In this document: in pieces, positions 49,773 to 62,254 of the stretch
Layout of the letters: every line of letters begins with the position of its first letter
How positions within the stretch are numbered: position 1 is the stretch's first letter
The notes under the pieces: model-generated
Told to the model about the DNA's origin: nothing
Database searches by the model: none
The model's input: the letters and a program-made list of their open reading frames with translations, nothing else
Assembly: GCA_019802505.1 (NCBI GenBank)
Contig: JAFMOC010000021.1
Location: forward strand, 1,630,001-1,694,000
Length of the DNA stretch: 64,000 nt
Direction: 5' to 3'
From: Corydoras sp. C115
Taxonomy: Eukaryota; Chordata; Actinopteri; Siluriformes; Callichthyidae
Made by a program: the position numbers and the translations under genes

Positions 49773-50468
49773 CAGAGGCAAACGTGAAGGGAATTTTCTT
49801 CCAAATTTCTTTAGCATTGGCTCATTTATGCTGTGGTTGTCTTGTTTTAGAAAGATGTTAGGGGTGAATTGTACAGTACATAAGAGACAATGGCACTCGA
49901 GCACTTGAAACTATTGAAATTAATATTTATATTGCGCATACTTGATTTCTAACGATGAAGTAGTAACTGGAGCATCAAGTTTAAATTCCTTTTTGTTATT
50001 CGTTTTCAGTTTATTTTACACATCCTGCTCACATGTGACCATTTGCTTTACATATATTTATTTTCAACAAACTAATTAGTTAAAAGTAAACAAATATAAA
50101 ATAGAAAGTAACCTCCTGGTGGAAGCTGCATGGCATTTGATTTTGCCCACCGATTAGTTGTGATTGAATTATAATTACACAGTGTGTTCATTTGTCTCGT
50201 TAGGTCACCCGACCTTACCCCTGAGCTTTAGGTGATAAACCAAATCCAGGAACTTTTTCTATGAAGTGTATTGATATGTCTCTTATTTTATGTTTCTCTC
50301 AGTATATGTCCAGCGTCCTGATGCCGTGCAAACCATGGACCAAACCACAAAGCATCCTCCATTATACGTTTCATCTGAGATGCTTATATAGAATGAGAGC
50401 TTGTTGTAATGGTAACAGGACACCCCAGAACCACTCCAGAATTAGGCAATGTAACAGGTGTGCACATT

Positions 50469-50477
<9 letters not shown>

Positions 50478-50545
<68 letters not shown>
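50478..50545. repeat. (TA)n microsatellite
   Basis: About 34 TA units, immediately before a SINE-A. Confidence 0.95.
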
Positions 50546-50546
<1 letters not shown>

Positions 50547-50548
<2 letters not shown>

Positions 50549-50880
50549 GGCGGCACGGTTGCTTAGTGGCACGTTCGCCTCTCAGCGCTAGGGATTCCCG
50601 GTTCCGGGTGGAGTTTCCATGTTCTCCCCGTGTCCGCGTGGGTTTCCTCCGGGTTCTCCGGTTTCCTCCCACAGTCCAAAAACATGGATCATGTCCATTG
50701 AATTCTCAAAATTGCCCCATATAGAGTGTGTCTGTGTGAGTGAGTGTGTGCCCAGCGATGGATTGGCACCCTGTCCTGGGTGTATCTGCCCAGCGCCCGA
50801 AACGTTCTCCCCTGGATGGGCATGGGGAACCCCCCCGCGACCCTAGTAGAGGATAAAGCGGGAGATAATGAATGAATGAA
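50547..50880 (+). mobile_element. SINE-A copy
   Basis: Head aggcggcacggttgcttagtgg; B box damaged (ggttccgggtgg); (GAAT)n tail into a TA run. Confidence 0.9.
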
Positions 50881-51297
50881 TATATATATATGGCACCATC
50901 AGTGTTGCATAGTTTACATTGATTGTTAACATTGTAAGTATTTTCCAGATTTAGTCCTTTCTGTTTATAGCCAGTTTAAGTAATTGTGGCGTGTTGGTGG
51001 CTCTGGGGTTGAGGAGTTATAATGCTGAGCAGAATTTCAGGCTTCAAGTTATAGTTCTGAAAACTGCTCCTATCCTCCTGAGCAAGGTTCTTTATGATGG
51101 TTTACATGGATATTATAATGTCCAGTCCCAGATTTGCTGCTCTTGAATAGAATGTATGCTGACAATAAGATTAAATTCATTAGGATTCATTAGGAATCTT
51201 CTTGGAGTCTCATAGTTCATAATCTAGATTCATACAGGAAAAGTAACCAGTTGTTTCAAATATAAACTGTAATAGAGTTATAGATCCAAAGATAACA

Positions 51298-51644
51298 TTC
51301 ATTCATTCATTATCATCCGCTTTATCCTCTATTAGGGTCGTGCGGGGGGGGGTCCCCATGCCCATCCAGGGGAGAACGTCTCGGGTGCTGGGCAGATACA
51401 CCCAGGACAGGGCGCCAATCCATCGCTGGGCACACACTCACTCAAACACACTCTATATGGGGCAATTTGGAGAACTTAATTGATCTTGATCCATGTTTTT
51501 GGACTGTGGGAGGAAACCGGAGAACCCGGAGGAAACCCACGCGGACATGGGGAGAACATGGAAACTGCACCCAGATGGGGATTCGAACCGGGAATCCCTA
51601 GCGCTGAGAGGCGAACGTGCTAACCACTAAGTCACCGTGCTGCC
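51298..51644 (-). mobile_element. SINE-A copy
   Basis: Near consensus; G run ggggggggtcc in the tail-proximal part. Confidence 0.92.
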
Positions 51645-52511
51645 GCATTCCATCATGAATTCTTCATAATAATCTGTCATATCTGTTATCTATAAGAATT
51701 GATCTTTATTGAATATAGAAATTCAGACATTCTGTCTTGTCCCTGTGACTAATGGAAGTTCGACCAGTTGCTATTCAGGCAGATTTCATATCATGTCACG
51801 GTTTGTGCCGATTGGTACTGAGGAAATTCTACACTTCTGTTAAAGAGAATGCGGTTTATGATGGAGCCAAAATACAGGTTTTGGAATGAAGTAAACCGTC
51901 TTTCCTTTTTTTGATCGCTGGCCAAATGATCATAGATATGATAGTTTCAGTTTTGCACTACAGTGCACCTATCAGTGCCCCACCTAACTATTTTAAAAAG
52001 GGCTGCAGTTGTTGTGCGCTTCCTCCATCATTAGTTCTAACAGCATTAACAGGATTTTGCAGGATGCTGTAAAACTTTCATGCATCTTAATGCTTCCAGT
52101 GCCTGACATGAAACAGTCAGTAGAGGGAGCTGTTGCAGAGGCAGTAACGAAGCTCCAATCTGCTCTGTACCACCCGGTTCTGCACAGCCTGTTGTGCATG
52201 TGGAGTACCTGACCACCACTGGAAGGAGCCATAGCATGCATTTATTCATATATACAATTTCCATGGCATTTACACAGAAAGTCTGGAACTTTGGTCAGAT
52301 TGAGGAATGTTTTACATCCCGATTTATTTTGATTTGATTATTTCATCCCTGATTTTGTTTTGAAAACCAGTTGTTTGTCATTTTGGAAGACTTAAAAAAC
52401 AACAAGCTCTGCGGATTGGCTGTGCAGAATGACAACTCGACACAGTTTAGAGACTCTGCTGCTGTTCTCTATATCTGATACACAATATAGGAACACAAAT
52501 TATTTTGCCAC
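51645..52511 (+). other. unique-looking stretch, no gene recognised
   Basis: Short open frames on both strands around 51990-52260 overlap one another and show no family features. Confidence 0.5.
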
Positions 52512-52524
52512 AAAATAGATACAT

Positions 52525-52870
52525 TCATTCATTCATTATCTCCCGCTTTATCCTCTATTAGGGTCGCGGTGGGGTTCCCCATGCCCATCCAGGGGAGAAC
52601 GTCTCGGGCGCTGGGACGATAGACCCAGGACAGGGCGCCAATCCATCGCTGGGCACACACTCACTCACACAGACACACTATATGGGACAATTTAGAGAAC
52701 TCAATTAACTTGATCCATGTTTTTGGACTGTGGGAAGAAACCGGAGAACCCGGAGGAAACCCATGCGGACACGGGGAGAACATGGAAACTCCACCCAGAT
52801 GGGGATTCGGACCGGGAATCCCTAGTGCTGAGAGGCGAACGTGCTTAACCACTAAGCCACCGTGCCGCCC
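52525..52870 (-). mobile_element. SINE-A copy with 13 bp duplication
   Basis: aaaatagatacat at 52512-52524 and 52871-52883. Confidence 0.95.
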
Positions 52871-55491
52871 AAAATAGATACATACTAACATAAAATGACA
52901 TTCCAACAATTACTCTATTTTAAATACAAAATCAATTAAAGAATATTATTTTGCAAACATTATTCTTTGGGCAATTCTCTAATACGTGACAACACACTTA
53001 AATACAAGGGCTTTAATAAAAAACAATGTTATATTTACAACTATGACTTTCAAAGACATATATATTTTTTTTTTCACTTTGTGATTGTTACATGAAAATC
53101 AAAGTCAATGAATAATTCATTATTCTTAATTTAATATTGTACTGAAGCAAAACAACTGATAATACAACAGAAAACGGTATCAGTGGTGTTTTAGAACAGG
53201 AGTAGAAGAGGAGGATTTACAAATACACGTACAAGTAGATGAGCACAGTACGGAACAGAAACTCAATACTGATTTCAACTGAATAGCATGCTATTTTACA
53301 AATTGTACAGTCCAAAATTATTATTTATAATTCTCAAATATTTAAATTGCCCCCTACGTTATTATATATGGTTTGATAGATGACTCAGCTATCAACTGCA
53401 ACTGTTTAAAATCAGTACAAGTGATAATTTTAATGATAAGACTATTTCAATCACATACTTTTGTAAATTAAATTTTATTGGTTTGTTTTTATGTTTTTTA
53501 TACCTGCTTAATTAAATACCACATGTACAGTAGTTTGGTATTTAGCAATTATAAGAATATTATAATAATAATAATAATCTGATTATTGCTAAATCCCAAA
53601 CTACTGTAGAATAATTCATTCATTCAATATTACTAGAAGCTGAATTTGGGGTTTATAATAAAACTTTGGCTTTATTAAGCATATAAAAATAATGTTCTAG
53701 ACGAGGTTATGTTTAATGTCTGAAAAATAATACAGACAATTGTTATTGTTATTGTTAAACAGTAAAGGCTGTACATGTGGGCCGATGAAATGGACATATA
53801 AGAGAGAAACTGGACACATTGGAATAGCTGAAGCTGTAATCTCTTTGTTTTAGTGTAAATCTGTAAAATGACCACTTTGTAAATTCCCCTCAGTTTGGGA
53901 TGATTTGTTTTGTTTGGCTGTGTGAGCACGGGCAGCTTGCAGATGTTAATGCATTCGCCACTTCTATTGTTTGATAAGCGAAGTTTGCGCGCGGGTTCCG
54001 TTTCAAGTTGAATGTTTTCAAAGTCGCATGATGGGACGACTCAACTACTGTAATGTAAATGCAACTCCGTAGCTTGCTGTGTGACGTGATCATTTCTAAT
54101 AGTCTTTTGAAAAACCTATACAGCGTTTGAAATATATCGTCATCCACAGAGACATTCAATTACAGACTAACATCTATATACATCTCAGACCTTCATTAAT
54201 ATATTTTCAACGTCCCTAATTTCTTCTTATTAAGGTTATTTTAAAGCCTGCTTCTTCTTTGTGTTTAAAGTAAAACTAGAAAAAAAATCTGAATTTTATA
54301 TTCTGATAGCTTCTTCATTATCAACACTTATAAGACTTTATTGTTACACAGTTGGGATGGAAATACTATTGAAAATATGGATATGCACTTTGGTTATTTC
54401 GTTATTATTTGTTGATTTCCATCATTATGCAATCTTTCTATGTAACAAAAATTCTTTCTATGTGTTTTCTGTTGACTGCTTTATTATAGGACGGATAGAA
54501 TGGTCAGCAGGTTTATTAGTGCCAGTGAGATAACGTTCTGTCTGTTTTTGAGACTATGCTAAACGATCCTTGTGGTTTCTTGCTGTTCAGATCTGATAAA
54601 TCACTTTCATCTGTTATTTTGTTACTTTTTTAGATTCGGGTAAGTTATTACATAATCGATGAGAACTTATCCCTACTGTAGTTCTAGTTAAACTCTTGCA
54701 TTACCTTAATATACATGTATGGTTCAACTCATAATATTTATTCCTTGCAATATTTGATACTAATCATTAAAAAGTGCCAAAAGTTTGTCTACTCTTACTA
54801 ACAGAAACCAGATTAAACAATTTACTCGTCTACAAATTACCAACCAATCCACTGATCAATGTGCAGTCATAATGTGTAAGATGCAATGATATTTTATGGA
54901 GATATACAGATCAATTGCTGCATCTTCCAATTTTAGCAAAGCATTTCGAATTGATTTCCACATTTCATAGTTTACATGTAAATGTGATTCCGTGTAGTAA
55001 CATCAAAGAGCCATAGTATGTTTATTTTCTACAGAATGACTCTTTGCTGTCGTTTTCTTTGGAACAACCTCTTGTTTTCTTTTGCAATGTAAAATTACTT
55101 GAAATCCTTTTATGACTGGACTTGATTTTTGATCGTGAAGTTCTGTGCCTTTGAATGTCATCCGTGTTTGGTGTGGAATGTTTAAAAAAAAAAAAGGTGT
55201 TTATGTATAGAGCTCTCATTTTTGTATGAATCGTGCACGCACTTTTAAGACGTTTATACATAAGAATTATCTTTTGGATTCTTTAAATGTCTACTATTGA
55301 CAGTATGCTACTGAGTGCAAGTCTATTTATTTTGGATGTTCCTCTGATCCCAGTGAAGAACCAGGCAATGCTTGAGAGAGACAGAGAGAGAGGAATTATA
55401 AAGAACTGTATTTGTATTACCAGTATAACCATTTCTGCATTTCAACAAGAAATATTGTTGAATGTAAGTGCTTGTGATGTGCAGTGGTTTT

Positions 55492-55497
55492 AATAAA
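55492..55497 (+). terminator. candidate poly(A) signal of plcb1
   Basis: Canonical AATAAA in ggttttaataaaatcttgtg, about 5.7 kb after the stop codon. Confidence 0.4.
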
Positions 55498-55525
55498 ATC
55501 TTGTGAAATGTGAACTTTGTAAGAA

Positions 55526-55877
55526 TCATCCATCCATCCATCCATTATCTCCCGCTTTATCCTCTATTAGGGTCGCAGTGGGGTTCCCCATGCCCATCCT
55601 GGGGAGAAGGTTTCAGGCGCTGGGCAGATAGACCCAGGACAGGGTGCCAATCTATCGCTGGGTACACTCACTCAAACAAACACACTCTATATGGGGCAAT
55701 TTGGAGAACTAAATTGAACTTGATCCATGTTTTTGGACTGTGGGAGGAAACCGGAGAACCCGGAGGAAACCCACACAGACACGGGGAGAACATGGAAACT
55801 CCACCCAGATTGGGATTCGAACCGGGAATCCCTAGCGCTGAGAGGAGAACATGCTAATCACTAAGCCACCGTTCCAC
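55526..55877 (-). mobile_element. SINE-A copy with (CATC)n tail
   Basis: Complete body, head ending accgttccaccc. Confidence 0.9.
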
Positions 55878-55933
55878 CCTCTGTAATAATCAACTGAAGT
55901 CAAATCACCTAATTAAATTGTTTGTTTGCTATA

Positions 55934-56637
55934 CAGTACGAGTCAAAAGTTTGCACACTCCCTTTTTGATTCATTGTCTATTTTCTCCACTTACCATATA
56001 GATAGTTTTATAACTAAAGACTATAGTCCATCTGTTTTCTTTGTTGTTGTTAGTCCCCTGTTGGTTCTCTGTTCTCTGTTGGTCAGGACCATCACAGAAC
56101 AGGTATAATTTGGGTGGTGGATTGTTTATTGTCAGTTCTGCAGTGACACTGATGCAGTGAGGGGGTTTTAGTGCAGCAGTGCTGCTGTAGTTTCATTTCT
56201 CCAGATCAGTGACACTGCTGGGATAGGAATAATGCACCAACCAAATAATACCTGCTCTGTGGTGGTACTTTGGGGGTCCTGTCCATTAGAGAACAGAGTA
56301 AAGGGGGTTAACACAGTTTGTACTGTAGAACACAAACATTACATTACATTTGGTCATTTAGCAGAAGCTTTTATCCAAAGTATCCCAACTTAATGTTTTG
56401 GGGTCAGAGCACAATGAGGGTTAATGGTAACATCACCGGATCTGGGATTTGAACCCACAACCCTTGGATAATTAATCCAACACCTTAACCACTGAGCTAC
56501 CACACCCTCAAACAAACAAACAGACTACAATCTGTAATTGTAGAACTACATATTCCATCTTTATAGTAATTGGAACTGAGAACATGGACAATAAGTGACG
56601 CAAAAAGGAGGTGTGTCCAAACTTTTGACTGATAATG
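55934..56637. mobile_element. Tc1-like MITE, 704 bp
   Basis: TA-flanked; ends cagtacgagtcaaaagtttg and caaacttttgactgataatg are inverted. No transposase. Holds an antisense SINE-B at about 56338-56512. Confidence 0.85.
56338..56512 (-). mobile_element. SINE-B copy, antisense, nested in MITE
   Basis: Starts attacattacatttggtcat (the tail), ends with B-box complement gggatttgaaccc and A-box complement ccactgagctacc. The tail repeats TTACA. Confidence 0.75.
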
Positions 56638-56734
56638 TATGTAATATTTTGTCGTTGCATTTTAGATTATATTCTGTCTGTTTACTGCAGTCTGTTACTC
56701 CTCTGTTCATCAATTCATTCTCAATGCTTGTAAA

Positions 56735-57123
56735 TAGGGGTGTCTTCAACTAAGGATTTTCATAGTCGAATCTGATTCGTCAGATTTTCCCTATATTCGA
56801 CTGATAGTCGAATCAGTTAAAGATGGCGCTATAAGCGTGGTTTTTTAAAATATATATTTTTTTATATTTTACTTGTTTTTCTAACAAAAGAAAACCTTTT
56901 TTTTGTTTGTTTTTCTTTTTTTTTTAGGATGATTTTATTTGACAAAAGGCTATATATATAACGAAAACAAAGACATTTCATGTAAAAACTAATGCTTAGC
57001 AGCAGCCATGGGCACCCCATGTGGTCAAAATGGTACATTCGACTATGAGGTTCATAGTCGACTACGGTTCTCCGAATCGAATCGTCGAATCGTCGAATCA
57101 GCGAATATTGCAGCTCACCCCTA
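56735..57123. mobile_element. hAT-like non-autonomous element, 389 bp
   Basis: Perfect 8 bp duplication cttgtaaa (56727-56734 and 57124-57131); ends taggggtg and caccccta. Both ends carry many cgaat/attcg pentamers (for example tcgaatcgtcgaatcgtcga). Confidence 0.85.
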
Positions 57124-57206
57124 CTTGTAAACTCATATTTTTATTCACAGGTTTGTTTCCAAAACATTTTCCAAAGACTTTAAGACGTAAGACATTAAGA
57201 CGTTTT

Positions 57207-57209
<3 letters not shown>

Positions 57210-57243
<34 letters not shown>
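57210..57243. repeat. poly(A) run
   Basis: About 33 A residues; no adjacent retrotransposon end identified. Confidence 0.85.
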
Positions 57244-57245
<2 letters not shown>

Positions 57246-57369
57246 CAATATCCCTGACTGTCACACCTATCACCTTGTGGAACAGGCGATACCAAAACCA
57301 TAGGCATAAACCTCCACCCCTTTCTTAAAACTATAACAGCCTGCACCTTTCAGAAATGGCTTTTAAAGA

Positions 57370-58000
57370 TTGTAAAGTGTGTCTGGGGCTATTTGTGGCC
57401 CTTCAATCTAAAGACATTTGGTGAGGTCAGGCACTTAGTGGGCGAGGAAGCCGGAATCGCAATTGACATTCTGCTTTTCTCAAGATGCTTAGTGGGGTTA
57501 AGGTCAAAGGTCTGTGCAGAGCACTAGTGTTCCACCACATCAAATTTGTCAAACCATGTCCTTATTGACCTCACTTTCTGCACAGAGGCACAGTGCTTAA
57601 TGGGAAAGTTCCTTCCCCAAACTTTATCACAATTGTTTTGAAATAATTGCATTCTAGCATAAAAATTTCTACTCTCCCTAACGAACGACCGAAGAAACGG
57701 TGAAGAACAGTGTCTTTTTTTATTTACCGAGGACCTCTCATAAGATAGACGGTGAACCGAGGACACTGGATTAGGTTGACAGCGAGAGGAAGTGCTTAGC
57801 TCACCTGCTTTACAGCTTAAAGGTCCTGGCATTGATTTCCTGGACGTGGCAGACACGGTCCTTCCCATGTGAAGTTAGTGTGTACCTTTCAGTACACTTT
57901 CAGTGTGAGGTTCATCCAAGACCTTTCTCTTACAGTCCAAAAGCTTGCTGATTGGAGAACTAAAGATACTGTGGCGTTACGTGGCGTCCACATACTTTTG
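57370..58000. mobile_element. Tc1-like non-autonomous remnant
   Basis: The right end gtccacatacttttgg is a common fish Tc1 inverted-repeat end. The left end is not clear. The antisense open frame at 57524-57868 lacks transposase motifs. Confidence 0.5.
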
Positions 58001-58147
58001 GGTGCCATGCGGAGGTTATGGGAATCGGCATGTTTGGCCACCAAAGTCCAGGTTGGCATTGTGCCCACCCATGGGGGTTTGCGCTGACGGGTCAGGGTTG
58101 AATGAACAGAAGGTGTGAATGCTGTGTTCTTTAATAAACCGTTGACA

Positions 58148-58203
58148 CGGTCCAAAAACATGGATTCAAGGTGAATTGGCTGCTCTAAATTGCCCTTATT
58201 ATT
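58148..58203 (+). mobile_element. SINE-A fragment
   Basis: Only cggtccaaaaacatggattc to ctctaaattgccc remains, next to a complete copy. Confidence 0.65.
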
Positions 58204-58213
58204 AAAAAATAAG

Positions 58214-58532
58214 GCAGCACGGTGGGTTAGTGGTTAGCATGTTCGCCTCTCAGCGCTAGGGATTCCCGGTTCGAATCCCCATCTGGGTGGAGTTTCCATG
58301 TTCTCCTCGTGTCTGCGTGGTTTCCTCCCACATTCCAAAAACATGGATCAAGTCAATTGAATTCTCCAAATTGCCCCATATAGAGTGTGTCTGTGTGAGT
58401 GAGTGTGTGCCCAGCGATGGATTGGCGCCCTGTCCTGGGTCTATCTGCCCAGCACCCGAGACGTTCTCCCCTGGATGGGTATGGGGAACCCCACCGCGAC
58501 CCTAATAGAGGATATAATGGGGAGATAATGGG
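58214..58532 (+). mobile_element. SINE-A copy with 10 bp duplication
   Basis: aaaaaataag at 58204-58213 and 58533-58542. Missing the gggttctccggtttc segment. Confidence 0.9.
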
Positions 58533-58574
58533 AAAAAATAAGGGGGCACAAAGGGGGCAGGATCAGATAATGAT

Positions 58575-58690
58575 CAGGTTTGATAATTCTACAGTGTAGC
58601 TGGTTTTCTTCATAACTACTGACTTGTGTTGTTCTCATTTGTAAGTCACTTTAGATAAAAGCGTCTGCTTAATGACTAAATGTAAATGTA
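58575..58690 (+). mobile_element. LINE 3' tail fragment
   Basis: taagtcactttagataaaag and cgtctgcttaatgactaaat; the same 3' end as the LINE remnant at 16690-17145. Confidence 0.6.
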
Positions 58691-58734
58691 ATTTAGCTGG
58701 TGTTTGTCTGTGTGACAGACTGTGTCCCCAGTCC

Positions 58735-58945
58735 CATAGAGTAGTGGCTCAGTGTTTAGGGTGTTGGGCTATCAATCTGAAGGTTGTGGGTTCAAATCCC
58801 AGGTCCACTGTGGTTACCAATTTGGCTCCTTGGGCAAGGTCCTTAACCCTCATTGCTCCAGGGGTGCTGTGGTCAACCCTGTGCTCACTTTGTAAGTCGT
58901 GTTGGATAAAAGTGTCTATTAAGTGACCAAATATAATGTAACTTA
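58735..58945 (+). mobile_element. SINE-B reference copy
   Basis: A box tggctcagtgt and B box ggttcaaatcc about 40 bases apart, body with gggcaaggtccttaaccctc, and a tail (gttggataaaagtgtctatt) like the LINE fragment just upstream. This suggests a SINE that shares its partner LINE's 3' end. Confidence 0.75.
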
Positions 58946-59239
58946 ATGTAGCAATGGCTTATCTCCCTATCATGGGTGTATCTACCCAGCGCCCAAATCA
59001 TTCTCCCCTGGGGAATAAGCTTATATGTAGAACACGTTTCTGTGCAGAGCTTTCATTACATTGCTTTATCTTCACCATTCCTGTTAAATTAATCAAAATA
59101 AAATGTTAATTAAAATGTAAATGTGATGTCAAAGAAAAATGCTTAATTAAAATTCTCTTATATAAGTTTGGAAAACTATATACAAAGAACTACACAAAAT
59201 GTATAATAAAATTTTTGACATATATAATGCTTACAGATG

Positions 59240-59590
59240 GGCACGGTGCCTTAGTGGTTAGCACGTTCTCCTCTCAGCACTAGGGATTCCCGGTTCGAAT
59301 CCCCATCTGGGTGGAGTTTCCATGTTCTCCCCGTGTCCGCGTGGGTTTCCTCCGGGTTCTCCGGTTTCTTCCCACAGTCCAAAAACATGGATCAAGTCAA
59401 CTGAGTTCTCCAAATTGCCCCATATAGAGGGTGTATGTGTGAGTGAGTGTGTGCCCAGCGATGGATTGGCGCTCTGTCCTGGATCTATCTGCTCAGCGCC
59501 CGAGATGTTCTCCCCTGGATGGGCATTGGGAACCCCCCCCCACCCCCGACCCTAATAGAGGATAAAGCGGGAGATAATGAATGAATGAAT
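59240..59590 (+). mobile_element. SINE-A, first of a tandem pair
   Basis: Preceded by aatgcttacagatggg (59226-59241); the same 16-mer recurs at 59591-59606. Confidence 0.92.
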
Positions 59591-59604
59591 AATGCTTACA
59601 GATG

Positions 59605-59940
59605 GGCACGGTGGCTTAGTGGTTAGCACATTCGCCTCTCGGCACTATTCCCGGTTCGAATCCCCATCTGGGTGGAGTTTTCATGTTCGCCCCGTGTCTG
59701 TGTGGGTTTCCTCCGGGTTCTCCGGTTTCCTCCCACAGTCCAAAAACATGGATCAAGTCAATTGAGCTCTCTAAATTGCCCCATATAGAGTGTGTATGTG
59801 TGAGTGAGTGTGTGCCCAGTGATTGGCGCCCTGTCCTGGGTGTATCTGCCCAGCGCCTGAGACGTTCTCCCCTGGATGGGCATGGGGAACCCCCCGCGAC
59901 CCTAATAGAGGATAAAGCGGAAGATAATGAATGAATGAAT
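59605..59940 (+). mobile_element. SINE-A, second of a tandem pair
   Basis: Followed by a third aatgcttacag (59941-59951). Has deletions relative to its neighbour at cggcactattcccgg and cccagtgattgg. Confidence 0.92.
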
Positions 59941-59951
59941 AATGCTTACAG

Positions 59952-60473
59952 AAATTTACAGAAACTACACTGTTGCTTTCCTCCTCAAAATCATACTAAA
60001 TTGCACAATGTGCAGGGCTGAGAACCTGAGAGTAAAATGTCAGATGGCGCACTGCTATGTGTTTGAGTTTAGTAGAAGGCCACATCATTTTTCCATAATG
60101 ATTTTTAGGTCCGTGTTCTAAGCATGGAAACAGTTAAATCTCATTCAGTCTGTGGTGGTGGTTGGATGCCTCGTGCTTCAGGGCTGCTGTGAATACCAAT
60201 TTCTATAAAGACGATGTACAGAGGAATGTCAGGGTTGCAGTCTAACACCTCATGCACCTTAACAGATGGTGGAACAAGACAATGTATATTCATACTTTGG
60301 GTTGTCTAAGGTTATGAAATCATTAGTATAAAGCCTCGCGTTTTTAATAAAATTCTTTTATTATCACTTTTTTAATCACTGATTTGAAAAGAAATAAATA
60401 TAGTACAGATACTGTATTAATAATGTTTAATAATTTAGGGAGTGGCTGCACAGTAATTAACATTGACATATTG
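59952..60473 (+). other. intergenic stretch, no recognised element
   Basis: Unique-looking sequence. Confidence 0.5.
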
Positions 60474-61080
60474 ATTCATTCATTCATTATCTTAATCACT
60501 TAATCCTCTACTAGGGTCACGGGGGTGGGGGTGGGGGGGTTCTCCCATGCCCATCCAGGGGAGAATGTTTCAGTTGCTGGGTATATACACTGTATGGATC
60601 AATTCAGAGCATTCAGTTTACCTTGAATCCATGAACTGTGGGAGAAGACGAGAACCAGGAGGAAACTCACGCGGACACAGGGAGAACATGGAAAATCCCC
60701 AAGATTGGGATTTGAACATTCATTCATTCATTCATTCATTATCTTCCGCTTTATCCTCTATTAGGGTCGCGGTGGGGTTCCCCATGCCCATCCAGGGGAG
60801 AACGTTTCGGGCGCTGGGCAGATACACCCAGGACAGGGCGCCAAACTATCGCTGGGCACACACTCACTCACACAGACACACTCTATATGGGGCAATTTGG
60901 AGAACTCAATTGACTTGATCCACGTTTTTGGACTGTGGGAGGAAACCGGAGAACCCGGAGGAAACCCACGCAGACACGGGGAGAACATGGAAACATGGAA
61001 AGATTGGGATTCGAACCGGGAATCCCTAGCGCTGAGAGGCGAACGTGCTAACCACTAAGCCACCCGGGATGAGAAGATAG
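60474..61080 (-). mobile_element. old SINE-A interrupted by a younger copy
   Basis: 60474-60716 is a diverged copy ending gggatttgaa; the cgggat after 61065 looks like its continuation. Confidence 0.65.
60717..61065 (-). mobile_element. SINE-A nested in older SINE-A
   Basis: (ATTC)n tail to taagccacc; near consensus apart from catggaaagattggg. Confidence 0.88.
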
Positions 61081-61158
61081 TATTTATTACTAATAATTAA
61101 TTAATCATTAATAAATTAATAATTAATATTAACAATTAATAATAAATAAGTGCATGTT

Positions 61159-61509
61159 CAGCACGGTGGCTTAGTGGTTAGCACTTTTGTCTCTCAGCGC
61201 TAGGGATTCACTGCTCGAATCCCAATCTGGGTGGAGTTTCCATGTTCTCCCTGTGTCCGCGTGGGTTTCCTCCTGGTTCTCCGGTTTCCTCCCACAGTCC
61301 AAAAACATGGATCAACGTCAATTGAGTTCTCCAAATTGCCCCATATAGAGTGTGTTTGTGTGTGTGCCTGTGTGAGTAAGTGTGTGTGCGATAGATTGAT
61401 GCTCTGTCGTGGGTGTATCTGCCCAGCGCCCGAAACGTTCTCCCCTGGATGGGCATGGGGAACCCCCTGCGACCCTAATAGAGGATAAAGCGGAAGATAA
61501 TGAATGGAT
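61159..61509 (+). mobile_element. SINE-A copy
   Basis: Head gcacggtggcttagtggtta, B box altered (gctcgaatccc), tail gaatggatg. Confidence 0.9.
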
Positions 61510-61921
61510 GAAAAATGTGTGCATTGCAAGATTCCAACATGTTTTGTTTATGTTTTTTTCTTGTATTACTTGTATTATTCATATACAGTGAGGAAAATAC
61601 CCTGAAGACCCTGCGACTTTAAGACCCTGCGAAGTTCTCCCACTTAGAAATCATGGAGGAGTCTGAAATGTTCATCTAAGGTGCACCTAAGAAAAAAAAA
61701 TCTGCAAATCACAAATGATGATTTTTTAATAATTTATTTGTGTGTTACTGCTGCAGTAGCCTTTGTTTGGAATGACAGAGATCAACCGTTTCCTGTAGTT
61801 TTTCACCAAGTTGCACTGCTGCAGGAATTTTGGTGCATCCATGGGCGTCATTAGAGCTGGGCTTTCGGGGCTATAGCCCCAGATGTTTTGTCAGTAGTCC
61901 CGGAGTCACCGGGGGGAGTCT

Positions 61922-61957
<36 letters not shown>

Positions 61958-62254
61958 CGATTTTTTTCGCCAGTACAGAGAGTAAAGTTACCGTAATAAC
62001 TGTATGTTGCTGTAAAGAGCAGCTTCTCAACTTTCAGAAACCGTCTGAATTTTTCTGAAGGCGCAAACTGTCGCAAAGTTACGGTATTTCAAATCAAAAC
62101 CTTGTTAAAACTGTCTCATCAGCGACTCGTAAAACGGATTTTTGCCGAACGCCCAGGTTCATTAATTCAAATGTTTTCAGCCAAAACCATCATTTATTAA
62201 AACTGAATGTGCTATCCACTGCTGACAGACATATTTCATATGTTATTTAATTTT

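Larger units (their letters stand above)
49773..55515 (+). other. probable plcb1 3'UTR with embedded repeats
   Basis: No further coding exon fits. aataaa at 55492-55497 followed by a GT-rich stretch (ttgtgaaatgtg) is a good poly(A) site candidate. The transcript end is inferred; earlier sites may be used. The section 52884-55491 is repeat-free and AT-rich, as long vertebrate 3'UTRs often are. Confidence 0.45.

Noticed and set aside
47229..49048. Regularly spaced repeats resembling an array
   Set aside because: SINE copies of different ages in both orientations; unit size and absence of unique equal spacers exclude a CRISPR-like array, and the DNA is vertebrate.
52009..52264. Overlapping short frames on both strands after plcb1
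   Set aside because: No start context, domain or conservation signal visible; the region is likely 3'UTR or intergenic.
57524..57868. 114-codon antisense open frame
   Set aside because: Lies in a Tc1-like non-coding remnant and shows no transposase motif or other domain.
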